Source: Pocillopora verrucosa
Lineage: Eukaryota; Cnidaria; Anthozoa; Scleractinia; Pocilloporidae
Direction of reading: 5' to 3'
Length of the DNA stretch: 64,000 bases
Assembly (NCBI RefSeq): GCF_036669915.1
Contig: NC_089319.1
Location: 3,681,082-3,745,081, forward strand
This document shows, one piece after another, positions 37,603 to 48,518 of the stretch; position 1 is the first letter of the stretch, and every line of letters begins with the position of its first letter. A model generated the notes under the pieces. The model did no database searches. It saw only the letters and a list, made by a program, of their open reading frames with translations, and was not told the origin of the DNA. The translations under genes were made by a program, and so were the position numbers.

Positions 37603-40600
37603 AGTATTTATATAGCGCTATTTCTATTGCTATTCAATAGCGCTTTACAATTCATTTATAAAAGACTGATAAAATTTATAAAAACGTAAACATCACTAAA
37701 ATATGAGTAAAAAACTAGCTAATAAAAAATCTGTAATGATGAGAGTAAAAACTGTGAAACTTATAATAGAACTAATTCACTAACTAATTAACTAACTAAC
37801 TAACTAACTAGCTGACTAACTAATTAACTAACCAACTAACTAGCGACCTAGCTAACTATAAAATAGCTAATTAACTCGCTAAGCTAATTATAAAATTTGT
37901 TAAGAAGGTTAATTATAAAATTTGTTAAAAAGGTATGTCTTTATACAGGTCTTAAAGTCTAATAGCGAGCTGCTCTCTTTTATGTTGTTCGGAAGAGAGT
38001 TCCATAGAGTCGGTGCTACAAAAGAGAAACACCTGTGACCATAACTTACTAGCTTGACAGGTGGTACTTTAAGTAAGTTTTTGGAGGAGGACCTCAGATT
38101 TCTGGTTGGTACATAAGGCTTCAGCACTTCAGTGATGTAACTAGGGGCTTGTCCGTTGAGCGCTTTGAAAGTCAAAAGTAATATCTTGTAATCTATGCGC
38201 TGGCTAACTGGGAGCCAGTGAAGCTGCTTTAAAACAGGTTTGATGTGGTCATACTTTCTTGTACGAGTGACAACACGAGCTGCAACATTCTGGACATTTT
38301 GTAGACGATCTATCAGGAATTTGGGTAATCCATATAGTAGCGAGTTGGTGTTATCTAGCTTAGATGTAATGAACGCATGAACTAGTTTTTCAGTATCTGC
38401 TAGAGATAAGCAGTCTCTTATCTTGCTAATGTTTCTAAGATGGAAGAAACAGGCTTTGCAGGTACTGGTAACATGCTTATCTAGTGACATGTGCTCATCA
38501 AAGATAACTCCAATGTTCCTTGCAGAGGGAGATGGCTCGATCCGCTCACCAGACACATCAACATACTCTATTGATGGGGGTGGACGGTGTCGTGCACTCA
38601 AGATCAATAGCTCCGTCTTTCCTCTGTTTAGTTTCAGTTTATTGCACACCATCCACGAGTCTATCTCAGAAACAAACGCCTCTATTTTTTCTATAGAGCT
38701 AGGTAGTTCGGCGGGGGTGGGCTTGAAAGAGAGATAGAGCTGGGTGTCGTCGGCGTAGAGATGGTAATTAAGTCTGTGCCGTCTAATGATGTCCACAATG
38801 GGTGAAGTGTATAATAAGTATAGAACCGGACCTAGTACTGATCCCTGGGGGACACCGTACCGAAGTTCTTTCATCTTTGACTTGTTTCCATCAATTATCA
38901 CAAACTGTTTTCGGTCTTGGAGATATGATCGAAACCATTTTAGCACATTTCCTTTTACTCCATAGCGTTTTGCCATTCTTTCCAGTAGTAGATCATGGTC
39001 GACTGTATCAAACGCCGCAGACATGTCTAACAGTAACATGACAACGCATTTTTGATTGTCTATTTCGAAGAGAATGTCATTTTGCACCCTCAAGAGTGCA
39101 GTCTCTGTGCTGTGAAAACGCTTATACGCAGACTGAAAAGATTCCTCTAGATCATTATCACGTAGGTGATCACTCAATTGACAAGAAACTGCCTTTTCAA
39201 TTATCTTTGATATAACCTTCAGATTTGAGATAGGTCTAAAATTTGAATAATCCTCGGAGTCCAGGTTGTTCTTCTTCAACTTTGGTTTGATCACTGCTTC
39301 TTTCAGTGCAGCGGGCATTGATGCTGATTGGAGCGACATGTTCACGATGTTGGTTAAGACAGGTAGAAGGGCTGATTTACATTCCTTTAGAATAGATGCC
39401 GGTATAGGATCAAGATCACAAGATTTTTTACCGATAGTGTCTACAAAACCTTCAATCTCTCTCTCTGACATCACTCTAAACTCTTTGAATTCGGCATGAC
39501 AAGGCTGTTTGTTTGCTTCGCAGGACTGGGTATTAGAAGTCGCTTCATTGGATAGCTCTGTTCTTATTGTCGCTATCTTCTTGTCGAAAAAGTCGGCAAA
39601 ATTGTTCGTAAGCTCAATCGTCGAGGGTGCGGTCGGATAGCGTCTCTCTACTTTGCGGTGTAATAGCTTGTCGACTGCGTTGAAAAGGACTTTTGGATCT
39701 GATGCATTCTCTGAAATAATAGATGAGTAGTATGAAGCCTTTGCATCCTTAAGCATTTTATTCACAACCCGGCACTGGTCGACATATATCTGTCTGTCGG
39801 CGCACAGTCTTGACGATCGCCAACGGCGCTCCAGCTTCCGGCGTTTTCTCTTAGCATCACTAATACCCTCGTGGTACCATGGTGCTGATGGGCGGAGAGT
39901 TATCACGCGTCGTTTTAAAGGGGCATGCCTTTCAAGTGTTTCCGTCAGTGTGTTTTCGTATTTTTCAATGAGACCCGTAAGATCAAGGGTGCTAGTTGAC
40001 AGAAGGTTGGACTGCTTTAGGTCATCATTAAAACTGCTCATATTTACCGAGCGCAGTTTACGATAACTAATTTCCTTTTGTTCCAGGGGTGGTTTCTTTA
40101 GGCGAAGCTTGCAGTGTATAGCAGAGTGATCGGACAGCATGGGATCCCGTATTCCAGTGCTATTTACCAGTTCGTCCTCGGCTCTAGTTATAATCAGGTC
40201 TAAGGTGGGTCCATTTACATGTTGGACAAGACCGAACGATTCTAAGATGTTGTTAAATTTGACAGTATCCAGATTGCTGATATTATCCACGTGATAGTTG
40301 AATTCACCCACTATGAGTAGGTTACCAGGGGACACAACTAACTGTTCTGCGAGAATGCAGAATTCTTCAAAGAATAGAGCACTATTTAGTTGATTTGCCT
40401 TAGATGGAGGTGGTCTATAGATGGTAAAAATCCTTGTAGACCCAGTGGAGCATGTCGTTACGATGTCCAGGTATTCGAAGGACTTGAAATTTCTTTGGGT
40501 TTGTTTCGTAACCTTCATGTGTTTCTTTATTAGGAGGCCAACTCCTCCCCCTCGTGCGTTTTTCCGAGGAACGTGGTAAAACTGGTATCCAGTGGGGCAA

Positions 40601-41406
40601 ACTTCGGCGATGGAAAAATTATAGTTTTCATTATTATTCAGCCATGTCTCAGTCAATGCGAAAAAGTCTACGTTATTTTCGACTGCATAATCCTTGATCG
40701 CAAGTTCCTTCTTATTGATTGATCTGGTGTTCAACAAACAGAAGTCAATGGGTACGAATCCATTCTGCAGTTTTTGCTTTGAGCATCTTATGCTGATAAG
40801 ATTGTGCCAATTCACTCCTCTGGGACAGCAATTTTTGGAGCCAAGGGTGGCGTTGTACAACACAGTGGCTGGCCGTAATGCATGGCTGCGTTTGGCTTGC
40901 GATGAAACAATGACCGGTATTGTTCTATTTCCAGAGGGCCCGGGATTGAGCTTAAATGTCAGATCGCCAATTAGTTCCATGTTGAAAGCGGCGGAGCTGT
41001 TGGGATAATAAAAGCATGGTCTTTTGTGTCTTTTCGTCCTGCGCCGCTTTGATAAATTCCTGTGCAGAAACGAACCAGTGATTGTGTAGCAATTCGTCCA
41101 GCGATGTGAAATGCTCGTTGTGAACAAAACATCTTTGTTAGAGTAATTAGATGTATTGTGAAGCAAGATTCCGGCAGCTTTGTGGGTCGAACGGAAATGC
41201 GACGGTGGATAGAAAAAATCCCTTCTAGGAGGCAGAATATTCAGCGTTGAGTCGCATTTTGGAGGCCAGTTTGTAGATTCGTAGCTTCTGTAATGTCTTC
41301 CGTTCAGAAATGGTTGGTTGGTCCAGTAGAGAGCGAAGTAGAGGAGAAAGAGTGTAGAGCGATCACATGCACGTCTTACCCGCATTATGCAAATCAATAA
41401 AAAAAA
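37564..41406 (-). mobile_element. Full-length L2-like LINE
   Basis: About 3.84 kb, minus strand, 7-bp target duplication, 3' end with (TTA)n tail (plus 37564-37601). The 3' UTR holds a perfect 9-bp hairpin (AGCGCTATT 37614-37622 / AATAGCGCT 37636-37644) and an ACTA-type tandem repeat at about 37775-37870. It carries one uninterrupted ORF (37909-41385). The target duplication and intact ORF suggest a recent insertion. Confidence 0.88.
37909..41385 (-). CDS. LINE ORF: endonuclease-reverse transcriptase with N-terminal NPGP
   Basis: Likely start at 41385 (MRVRRACDRS), giving 1158 codons. The open frame extends to 41445 only by reading into antisense BTAF1 sequence. Order: hydrophobic/basic N-terminus; 2A-like GDLTFKLNPGP ending at residue 150 (genomic 40936); AP-type endonuclease (LLNTRSI, ALTETWL, GGGVGLL, YRPPPS, SDHSAIHC); reverse transcriptase (NFRPISNL, LLLDMSAAFDTVDHD, GVPQGSVLGPVLY, YHLYADDTQLYLSF); C-terminal LINE tail (WLPVSQRIDYKI). 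The endonuclease motif usually written GDFN reads GEFN here (IVGEFNYHVD), so the catalytic Asp may be changed. Confidence 0.9.
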   Translation of the reverse strand: MRVRRACDRSTLFLLYFALYWTNQPFLNGRHYRSYESTNWPPKCDSTLNILPPRRDFFYPPSHFRSTHKAAGILLHNTSNYSNKDVLFTTSISHRWTNCYTITGSFLHRNLSKRRRTKRHKRPCFYYPNSSAAFNMELIGDLTFKLNPGPSGNRTIPVIVSSQAKRSHALRPATVLYNATLGSKNCCPRGVNWHNLISIRCSKQKLQNGFVPIDFCLLNTRSINKKELAIKDYAVENNVDFFALTETWLNNNENYNFSIAEVCPTGYQFYHVPRKNARGGGVGLLIKKHMKVTKQTQRNFKSFEYLDIVTTCSTGSTRIFTIYRPPPSKANQLNSALFFEEFCILAEQLVVSPGNLLIVGEFNYHVDNISNLDTVKFNNILESFGLVQHVNGPTLDLIITRAEDELVNSTGIRDPMLSDHSAIHCKLRLKKPPLEQKEISYRKLRSVNMSSFNDDLKQSNLLSTSTLDLTGLIEKYENTLTETLERHAPLKRRVITLRPSAPWYHEGISDAKRKRRKLERRWRSSRLCADRQIYVDQCRVVNKMLKDAKASYYSSIISENASDPKVLFNAVDKLLHRKVERRYPTAPSTIELTNNFADFFDKKIATIRTELSNEATSNTQSCEANKQPCHAEFKEFRVMSEREIEGFVDTIGKKSCDLDPIPASILKECKSALLPVLTNIVNMSLQSASMPAALKEAVIKPKLKKNNLDSEDYSNFRPISNLKVISKIIEKAVSCQLSDHLRDNDLEESFQSAYKRFHSTETALLRVQNDILFEIDNQKCVVMLLLDMSAAFDTVDHDLLLERMAKRYGVKGNVLKWFRSYLQDRKQFVIIDGNKSKMKELRYGVPQGSVLGPVLYLLYTSPIVDIIRRHRLNYHLYADDTQLYLSFKPTPAELPSSIEKIEAFVSEIDSWMVCNKLKLNRGKTELLILSARHRPPPSIEYVDVSGERIEPSPSARNIGVIFDEHMSLDKHVTSTCKACFFHLRNISKIRDCLSLADTEKLVHAFITSKLDNTNSLLYGLPKFLIDRLQNVQNVAARVVTRTRKYDHIKPVLKQLHWLPVSQRIDYKILLLTFKALNGQAPSYITEVLKPYVPTRNLRSSSKNLLKVPPVKLVSYGHRCFSFVAPTLWNSLPNNIKESSSLLDFKTCIKTYLFNKFYN

Positions 41407-41661
41407 AAGTTTAAACTGAACATCGCCAACACAGTGATCTCGCAAGACAACTCAAGCCTATTGACCATGGATACTGGACAACTCCTGGATCTCTTTTCAG
41501 TCGACCAAGCAAAGAAGAGAGAAAAACCAAGCGCACAACAGTCGAATGCAACTGGGAAGACTTCGCTCAAAACTATGATTGAAAATTTGGGAGAGCTATG
41601 GGACGAGGAACAGTATGAAACAGAATACAATTTAGACAACTTCATTGGTTCGCTGAAGTGA
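41407..41661 (+). pseudogene. BTAF1: Last exon of the BTAF1 copy
   Basis: Reads KFKLNIANTVISQDNSSLLT, then QLLDLFSVD and ends LWDEEQYETEYNLDNFIGSLK plus TGA, the conserved C-terminus of BTAF1. The frame is intact, but its splice acceptor is now 3.85 kb upstream (37555-37556) on the far side of the LINE, so normal splicing is broken. Listed apart from the main entry because it marks the insertion site. Confidence 0.85.
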
Positions 41662-42660
41662 AAAATAGTATGCGTCATTTTGGGATAGATGATTGTCAGG
41701 TTGAAAACCTGGCCCTATGTCTGCGTTGGTGGAGACGAAGTCGCTCTGGTCATTGAAGTTTACCTTGGAGCAGCCATAACGATTCAAAAAGGAGAACCGA
41801 GGTTAATAGAAAGGTTAAACACCTTCTTGGGTCGTTGCCCCGCATTTTGCGAAAGGAAGTTGGAAATTCAAACATTGCTTAGGAAGTGACAAAGAAAACA
41901 AGTAAGGAAACAGACAACCAAAACAAATTTTGATTTGATATTCTCAAATTAAAAATGCCTCAGAAAATTGACGGTGATGTAAACATTTTGGAGGTAATAG
42001 GCTGAATTTCATAAAGTTAGCTCGCCTTTGCATATTAGTAAAATAATAAGAACACATTCAGAGTAATTTGAACGTAGCTAGCGTATATTCGGGCATAGGA
42101 TGTCGCGCTCTAGGAAAGACACTTTCCTTTGTTTGATTTAGATCAAATTCCCACTTACGAAACGAAACATCTTTGGTGATGGCAATTAGGCATGTGGTGA
42201 AATAAAGGTTTTCACTCTGTTATAGTTGTATTGTTTTGTTCCTTTTTTCCGTTATGTTAAAGCTAGGAGAGGAAGAGGACTGTTGGTGGGTTTTATTAAT
42301 AGACTGGTCATCACAATTCTCCTGAACTTTGAACAAAATCAGGAACTTTTTTTTGTGATTAGTACCCGTAGTATCCGTTTGAATCTTGAGTAAGAATAGC
42401 TATAATCTAAGCATTTGGATATCAAGTTCAAAAAGTTCTACTCGATTAGGAGTAAAAGACTTAATGAATCCCAGTTAAACGATGACTAGACCTGGGTAAG
42501 GGCTGTCTAATGACTGAGACATGTGAAACCCTAACTACTCCGGCAACAGCACAAAGGAAGGCGACCGAGCCAGTAAGATATGATACGAAATAAACTCCAC
42601 TAAGAGGAAAACATAGTTTAGCATATACATTATTAACAGATAATCACGTTTTTCCTCGTA
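41662..42660. other. Gene-free stretch
   Basis: No recognisable exons. A 66-codon ORF at 41689-41889 has no known motif. Confidence 0.5.
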
Positions 42661-42668
42661 CAATTTGC

Positions 42669-42826
42669 TTAGGGCTAGGGCTAGGGCTAGGGCTAGGGCT
42701 AGGGCTAGGGCTAGGGCTAGGGCTAGGGCTAGGGCTAGGGCTAGGGCTAGGGCTAGGGCTAGGGCTAGGGCTAGGGTTAGGACTAGGACTAGGGCTAGGA
42801 CTAGGACTAGAGTTAGGGTTAGGTTA
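42669..42826. repeat. Interstitial TAGGGC/TTAGGG-like array
   Basis: About 18 uninterrupted GGGCTA units, then variant units (AGGACTAGG, GGGTTAGG). These differ by one base from the animal telomere repeat TTAGGG. The 62-codon Arg-Ala ORF across it is an artefact of the repeat. Confidence 0.93.
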
Positions 42827-43042
42827 GTTAAATCAACAACCGTATATTTTTAAAGAACTAAAAAATTTTACACGCCTTAAGGGTTCGTGTAATTTGGGTA
42901 GCCTTTGAACAGTTCACTTGTGCTAATTTTCCCCAAGTTGTACTTAAAATCTTGTGATTTTCTTATGAAAATCTATAATTCATATAAATATTAAGTAATA
43001 AATGCATTTTAAGAACAACAAAAAGATAAAGCGTTAACAGTT

Positions 43043-45402
43043 TTAAAAAACGTTCGCTATTGACATATTCCTTGTGTACCCTAAAATATTGTTAAGACGG
43101 TTCATAGCGGCATCGGTGATTTGATTCATCTCCATATTAAGTTTTGTAACTTTACACGTTGGTGCCTGTAATGCTTGACATAGACTGACAACACCGGCAT
43201 CGGTGATGTGATTAAAACCCAGATCAAGTTCGGTTACTTTACATGTTGGTGCCTGTAATGCTTGACATAGAGTGGCAACACCGGCATCGGTGATGTGATT
43301 AAAACCCAGATCAAGTTCGGTTACTTTACATGTTGGTGCCTGTAATGCTTGACATAGACTGGCAACACCGGCACCGGTGATCTGTTTAAAACCCAGATCA
43401 AGTTCGGTTACTTTACATGTTGGTGCCTGTAATGCTTGACATAGACTGGCAACACCGGCATCGGTGATCTGATTACCACCCAGACGAAGTTCGGTGACTT
43501 TAGATGTTGGTGTCGGTAATGCTTGACATAGACTGGCAACACCGGCATCGGTGATCTGATTACAACCCAGATCAAGTTCGGTGACTTTACATGTTGGTCT
43601 CTGTAATACTTGACATAGACTGGCAACATCGGTATCGGTGACCGTGCAAGAAGCCAGTTCAAGTGTGGTGATTGTATTCCATTCAGATTCCTTCTCTTCA
43701 CTGAGTGCACCTAAAACATTTAATGTAAAAGACACAGCAGGACAGTCCACATCCCCCATCCTAGAGCCAGAAAGACCAAAATATCCATTTCTTATGTCGA
43801 ATACGTCGTGAAATCTCTTTACTATTCCCTTGGCAAACTCAATGTCTTCGTATCTTAGGAGACATTTAGAAATTAATTCCCCCTTTTTGGCTTCTTTTTC
43901 CCATAAGTCGTCGCTGAGAAATGTGTGGATAATCATCTTCTCCTCAAATTCGTTGTCTTTTTGCTTGGACAAAATACCAGACATAAACAGAACTACTTCT
44001 GTAGACACATGTTTGGGGGGGATAGTTCTTGTCTCTACAAACCAACGCGCCGCCAAGTACTCTTGAAGAGTCAAATGTGTAAAACAAAAATGTTTAGTCG
44101 TCTCAGAAAAAGATTTTCTGAAAGGAGGACCGCAATGAAGAAGACCGCTTCCACACAGAATCAGTTCAACCTCATGTAAGTTCAAAGTTTTCAAATCCTC
44201 TTTAAAGAAAAGAAACTTTCTCTCCAGAAGAAGTTGAGCTGCCAGCTTTGATAATTCATCCAGAGTCTTCTTGAGAGAGGCTCTTTTCTTTGTATCGTGT
44301 CTTCGCACGAACATGTTGACCACTCCATCATAAAGGTCACTTGTTTTCACCGGGAGAGGATTATTCTTCTTTGGTTGCTGTAGAGTATATTCGAAGTAGG
44401 AGCACATAAGAAAACAGAGCACAGGAATGTGGGCAAAGCTGACAAGATTGTCATTCTTTGTAATGTGGTCCATTACAATGTTTTTCATTCGGTCGTTGTT
44501 TTTGAAATACTTTCCAATGTATTCTTTTACCTGTGGCTCGGAAAACCCTATAATTTCAACGTATCTGTCAAAATAGATGTCTTTGGCTTTCATTTCGTCA
44601 GATTCGTCGGGTCTTGACGTGATCATGACAACCGAACCTCTCAGTATTTTTCCTTTGATAAGCTTGGCACACAGTGCTGCTACTGGCATCTTCTCTTTGG
44701 CGTTATTTGGGTACTTTTCATCCGAATCACTAGCGATATACTCTCGTTGTGAACACTCGTCATACCCGTCGATGATAATCAAAATTTCTTCGGAATGATG
44801 AAGAATGTACTCAAATATAGAGTCGTCGATATTTGAGTAGTCATCCAGCGCTGAAGATCGGTTTAAGATATCCTTTAAGGTAACAGGGTCGTCCCCAAGT
44901 AGGTTAAGCTGACGGAACGTGAGCAAGTATGCGAACTTAAAATCAGGTAATTCTGCATTTGCTCTGGATCGAAACAATTTGTTGTCAGCCCAATCTCTGA
45001 TCAGCTTTTGACAAAACAGTGTTTTACCGATGCCTGCCTTTCCAGCGACAAGAACAGATTTTGGATGTTTCCCATCGGTTGGGATGAAAATTTCTTGAGA
45101 GCTTTTAATTTTCTTTCCTTTTATTTGACCGTACTGGCGAAGGCGTTTTTTTCGTTTCCCATCGGTTGGGATGATAATTTCTTGAGAGCTGTTTATTTGC
45201 TTTCCACTTATTTGACCGTACCGGCGAAGGCGTTCTTTTCTTTTCACATGAGGATCTTCGACTGGTTTTCTTCCATGTTGCATGAGAATGTTGGTGAATA
45301 TGTCATCTGTTCTTACTTTGGACATGGTCGGTAAGGCCTGAACGAGGTACTCGGTGTGGCTTTTTATTGATTCTTTCAACGCATCGGAGTATTCCGCTAC
45401 AA
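43043..45402 (-). CDS. NACHT-LRR exon (NLR core)
   Basis: A single large exon after acceptor CCTTTCAG/TT (45402), phase 1, ending in a stop at 43045-43043. The first residues (VAEYSDALKESIKSHTEYL) precede a 29-residue tandem duplication (45241-45068; both halves contain RRYGQI/RQYGQI and SSQEI.IPTDGK). Walker A is GKAGIGKT, followed by FCQKLIRDW. Walker B is ILIIIDGYDEC. The NACHT winged-helix region follows (FTHLTLQEYLAARW). The C-terminus has seven LRRs of 28 residues (TELDLG.N.ITDAGVASLCQA) that are nearly identical to each other. No effector domain lies in this exon; upstream exons supply it. Confidence 0.88.
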
Positions 45403-45409
45403 CTGAAAG

Positions 45410-46103
45410 GAAAACCGTTACCTTTATTTATTTTGATAAACTATTCATTTAGTAACTTTTCCGATACTCGACGAAGAGTCATTGATCTGCCTGACTTGTA
45501 ACGCGATTGGTTATCACGCTAGCAGAGTTTTGCTTTAATTAGGCTTTCTGAAAAGTGCAAGTTAATCTTGAATCCGTTCGCAATTAATTGACACCAAATG
45601 CCAAATGCCAAATTTAGATTAATCTTTAGCTGACTCTCACCCTGTGAACACCTCGCTATTACAGACACCATGCCACAGTGGACAAGAGCCAACCCCTGAG
45701 GAAACGCGTAAAGAAATGACTGAAATAGATTCCCTTTGAACTCTTGCTGTTGCTATAAAGTTTTACTTATTTTATCTCTTGCTATAGCAGACACTTCAAT
45801 ACTTCATCCAAAATCCTGACTCACATAATATAAAGCAACTTTATGATAAAGGAAAACAAAGAAACCATTCTTCAGTTGGGTGCAAACATTTGAATTTCTA
45901 TCGTACCCTTTTATTACGGACTCTCACTACTGCAGACACCATATCACCCCCCACCCCCCATGGTGTCTGCGGTAACAGCAGTTGACTGTGCTTGGAAAAG
46001 TAACAACTGACATAACTGTTAAAAGAATTTAAGAACATTCTAATTATCACCTAAGAATTTTAATTTTGATAAATCCTTAGCTTCAGGGTCTCTTTTCACT
46101 CAC
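45410..46103. other. Intron before the NACHT exon
   Basis: No exon recognised. Contains inverted copies of an ACAGACACCAT-type motif (about 45932-45946 and 45959-45973, stem of about 15 bp with one mismatch), a possible small foldback. Confidence 0.45.
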
Positions 46104-46193
46104 CTTTCTTTTCCTGAAGTTTCACAGTGCTGTGTCCTACTTCCTGTTTTCTTTTGTGACCAGAAGTGGACAGTAAGGTGGAGGGTGAAGTAC
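46104..46193 (-). CDS. Linker exon type 1 (STSGHKRKQE), fourth copy
   Basis: 90 nt, acceptor CCTCTCAG/GTACTT, donor AAAG/GTGAGTG, phase 1 to 1. Reads GTSPSTLLSTSGHKRKQE then a Lys/Glu tail. Last linker before the NACHT exon; same exon as 47618-47707, 48519-48608 and 49428-49517. Confidence 0.7.
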
Positions 46194-46546
46194 CTGAGAG
46201 GAAAAGTACAAAGAGCAATTCATGGTGTTACTTTAAATAGCGACATGAAAACAGGTCAAATCAACATGCAATTAACTGACATACCGTGTCACGACGTCAC
46301 CGTCGGTTGTTTGAGTCATAATTTAAGATCAATATTGAAAACACCCAGTTTATCATTATATACTGTTTCACCAACCCCAGCCTCTACCATCTCAATATTC
46401 CCTTATAGCAAAACACAGAGAGAGGGAAAACTAAATTGGGTATAACTGCCTTAAAAAAAACATTTTTAATGAGAACTAAATGTATTTAAAAGTATTCTTA
46501 GATCAGTTTTACCATGAAATTCAATTTAACAGCATCATTTATTCAC

Positions 46547-46630
46547 CTTCCATTCTTTGGAGTTTCATACGTGGCTCTTCTAGTTCTTCTTCAGGATCAA
46601 AGGTGGAAGATCCAGGAAGAGGCAACATGC
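46547..46630 (-). CDS. Linker exon type 2 (GMLPLPGSSTFDPEEE), second copy
   Basis: 84 nt, acceptor TTTTTAG/GC, donor GAAG/GTGAAT, phase 1 to 1. Acidic (FDPEEELEEP) then basic (MKLQRME). Near-identical to 49868-49951. Confidence 0.7.
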
Positions 46631-47278
46631 CTAAAAATAAAGTTATACAGAGAGATATTAGCAATTCTACTAATAAATAGTTAGAAACAAACAATTACCA
46701 ACTTGTAGTTAAAGATAGATTTAAAAAAGGTGCTCAAAACATCTATTTGATATTCACATATATATCTCATGTATATTGTCTTAACCCTTTACATCCTATC
46801 ATCAGTCTGCATATTCTCCACACTGCTCCTTATACATTTCCTAGTGTGCTGAAAAGGAGAATTTGTTTGCCAATCAAAAGTTTCCTTCTCAGTTGACCAT
46901 GTCCTTTATTCTCATCACCATCATGAGCAATTCAGGAGTGATATTGTGGGAGAAATTAGATGCTGGTCACTCTTAGGGTTTATTCCACAAACCAACTCAA
47001 ATTACTTTCACATGAGTAGAGAATCAGGCACAATCATATCTGGAATAATTTACATTATTTTACATTATTTACAGCAATATATGTATTTATGGTGTTATTT
47101 TTCTTTGATAAATAATAATTAACACAGCAAACCAACATGTGACCATATGTATATAAGTGCACAAAATTTATCCAAAATACATCACCAATGTCAGTTTTTC
47201 AATACATAATTTATGATTAAGGTTGGGGAAAAACCTTCATTATACTATTATTATACTATTATTATGATTATGATTATA

Positions 47279-47310
<32 letters not shown>

Positions 47311-47617
47311 GATCATTTTATTATTATTATTAAAACTGTTTTACCATCTACTGCCACTGATCTAAAAATAGATAAATAAATTGGGTTTTAATTCCTCTCA
47401 AATTAATCTTTTTAATGAAGAACTGAAAGTATTTCGAATAATTGTCAGTTTACTTTTACCCTTCAGACCCTAGCAACCTTAAATGTTTAATCCCAAAAGC
47501 ACACTTCTTTATACTTGACATCATGGCTGAACACACTGAACATATTCACTTAAGAAATTAATTCAAACTGAGCTTCCTCTTCACCTTTTCTTGGCTTCAA
47601 GGTCTCTTTTCACTCAC

Positions 47618-47707
47618 CTTTCTTTTCCTGAAGTTTCACAGTGCTCTGCCTTACTTCCTGTTTTCTTTTGGGACCAGAAGTGGACAGTAAGGTGGAGGGT
47701 GAAGTAT
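47618..47707 (-). CDS. Linker exon type 1, third copy
   Basis: 90 nt, phase 1 to 1. Begins AT (not GT) after CTCAG, changing the first residue from Gly to Asp. Otherwise as 46104-46193, with one change (GPKRKQE). Confidence 0.68.
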
Positions 47708-48518
47708 CTGAGAGGAAAAGTACAAAGAGCAATTCATGGTGTTACTTTTAATGGCAACACGAAAACAGGTCAAATCAACATGCGATTAACTGACATACTG
47801 TGTCACTATCAGTTGTTTGAGTCATAATTTAAGATCAACATTGAAAACACCCAGTTTATCATTATATACTGTTTCTGTCACCAACCCCAGCCTCTACCAT
47901 CTTAATATATTTCCTTATAGCAAAACACAGAGAGAGGGAAAACTAAATTGGGCATCACAATCATATCTGGAATAATTTACATTATTTTACATTATTTACA
48001 GCACTATATGTATTCATGGGGTTACTTTTCTTTGAGAAATAATAATTAACACAGCAAACCAACATGTGACCATATGTAAAGAAGTGCACGAGATTTATCC
48101 AAAATACACCACCAATGTCAGTTTTTCAATACATAATTTATGATTAAGGTTGGGAAAAAACCTTCATTATACTATTATTATACTATTATTATGATTATGA
48201 TTATAATTATTATTATTATTATTATCATTTTATTATTATTAAAACTGTTTTACCATCTACTGCCACTGATCTAAACATAAATAAATAAATTGGGTTTTAA
48301 TTCCTCTCAAATTCATCTTTTTAATGAAGAACTGAAAGTATTTCAAATAATTGTCAGTTTAGTTTTACCCTACAGACCCTAGCAACCTTAAATGTTTAAT
48401 CCCAAAAGCACACTTCTGAATACTTGACATTATAGCTGAACACACTGAACATATTCACTTAAGAAATTAATTCAAACTGAGCTTCCTTTCCTTGGCTTCA
48501 AGGTCTCTTTTCACTCAC

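Larger units (their letters stand above)
32896..41661 (+). pseudogene. BTAF1: Partial, intron-containing BTAF1 copy
   Basis: Exons match TATA-binding-protein-associated factor 172 (Mot1/BTAF1). HEAT-region pieces: about 32896-33018 (KECKCPKENIVQ), 33872-33948 and 34340-34457 (NPIIRPIMDSIKKEE). Snf2 pieces: 34914-34976 (LVVASY), 35076-35139 (DEGHIIKKGKTK, motif II), 35552-35617 (LILSGTQIQ, motif III with Pro to Gln), 36059-36200 (NVLELWSLFDFLMPGFLG) and 36752-36882 (LPPKIIQDYYCELSPLQ). The last exon ends at 41661 (LWDEEQYETEYNLDNFIGSLK). Missing: most HEAT repeats, the Walker A exons and the whole second RecA lobe. The 34976/35076 splice creates TGA, VASY is followed by a small deletion, and a LINE sits at the start of the last exon. 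Introns show it is a DNA-level duplicate and not a retrocopy. Confidence 0.85.

Noticed and set aside
41386-41445. Upstream extension of the LINE ORF
   Set aside because: These codons are antisense to the last BTAF1 exon and lie outside the element's target duplication.
42665-42853. Arg-Ala repeat ORF
   Set aside because: Translation of the TAGGGC array; no coding signal.
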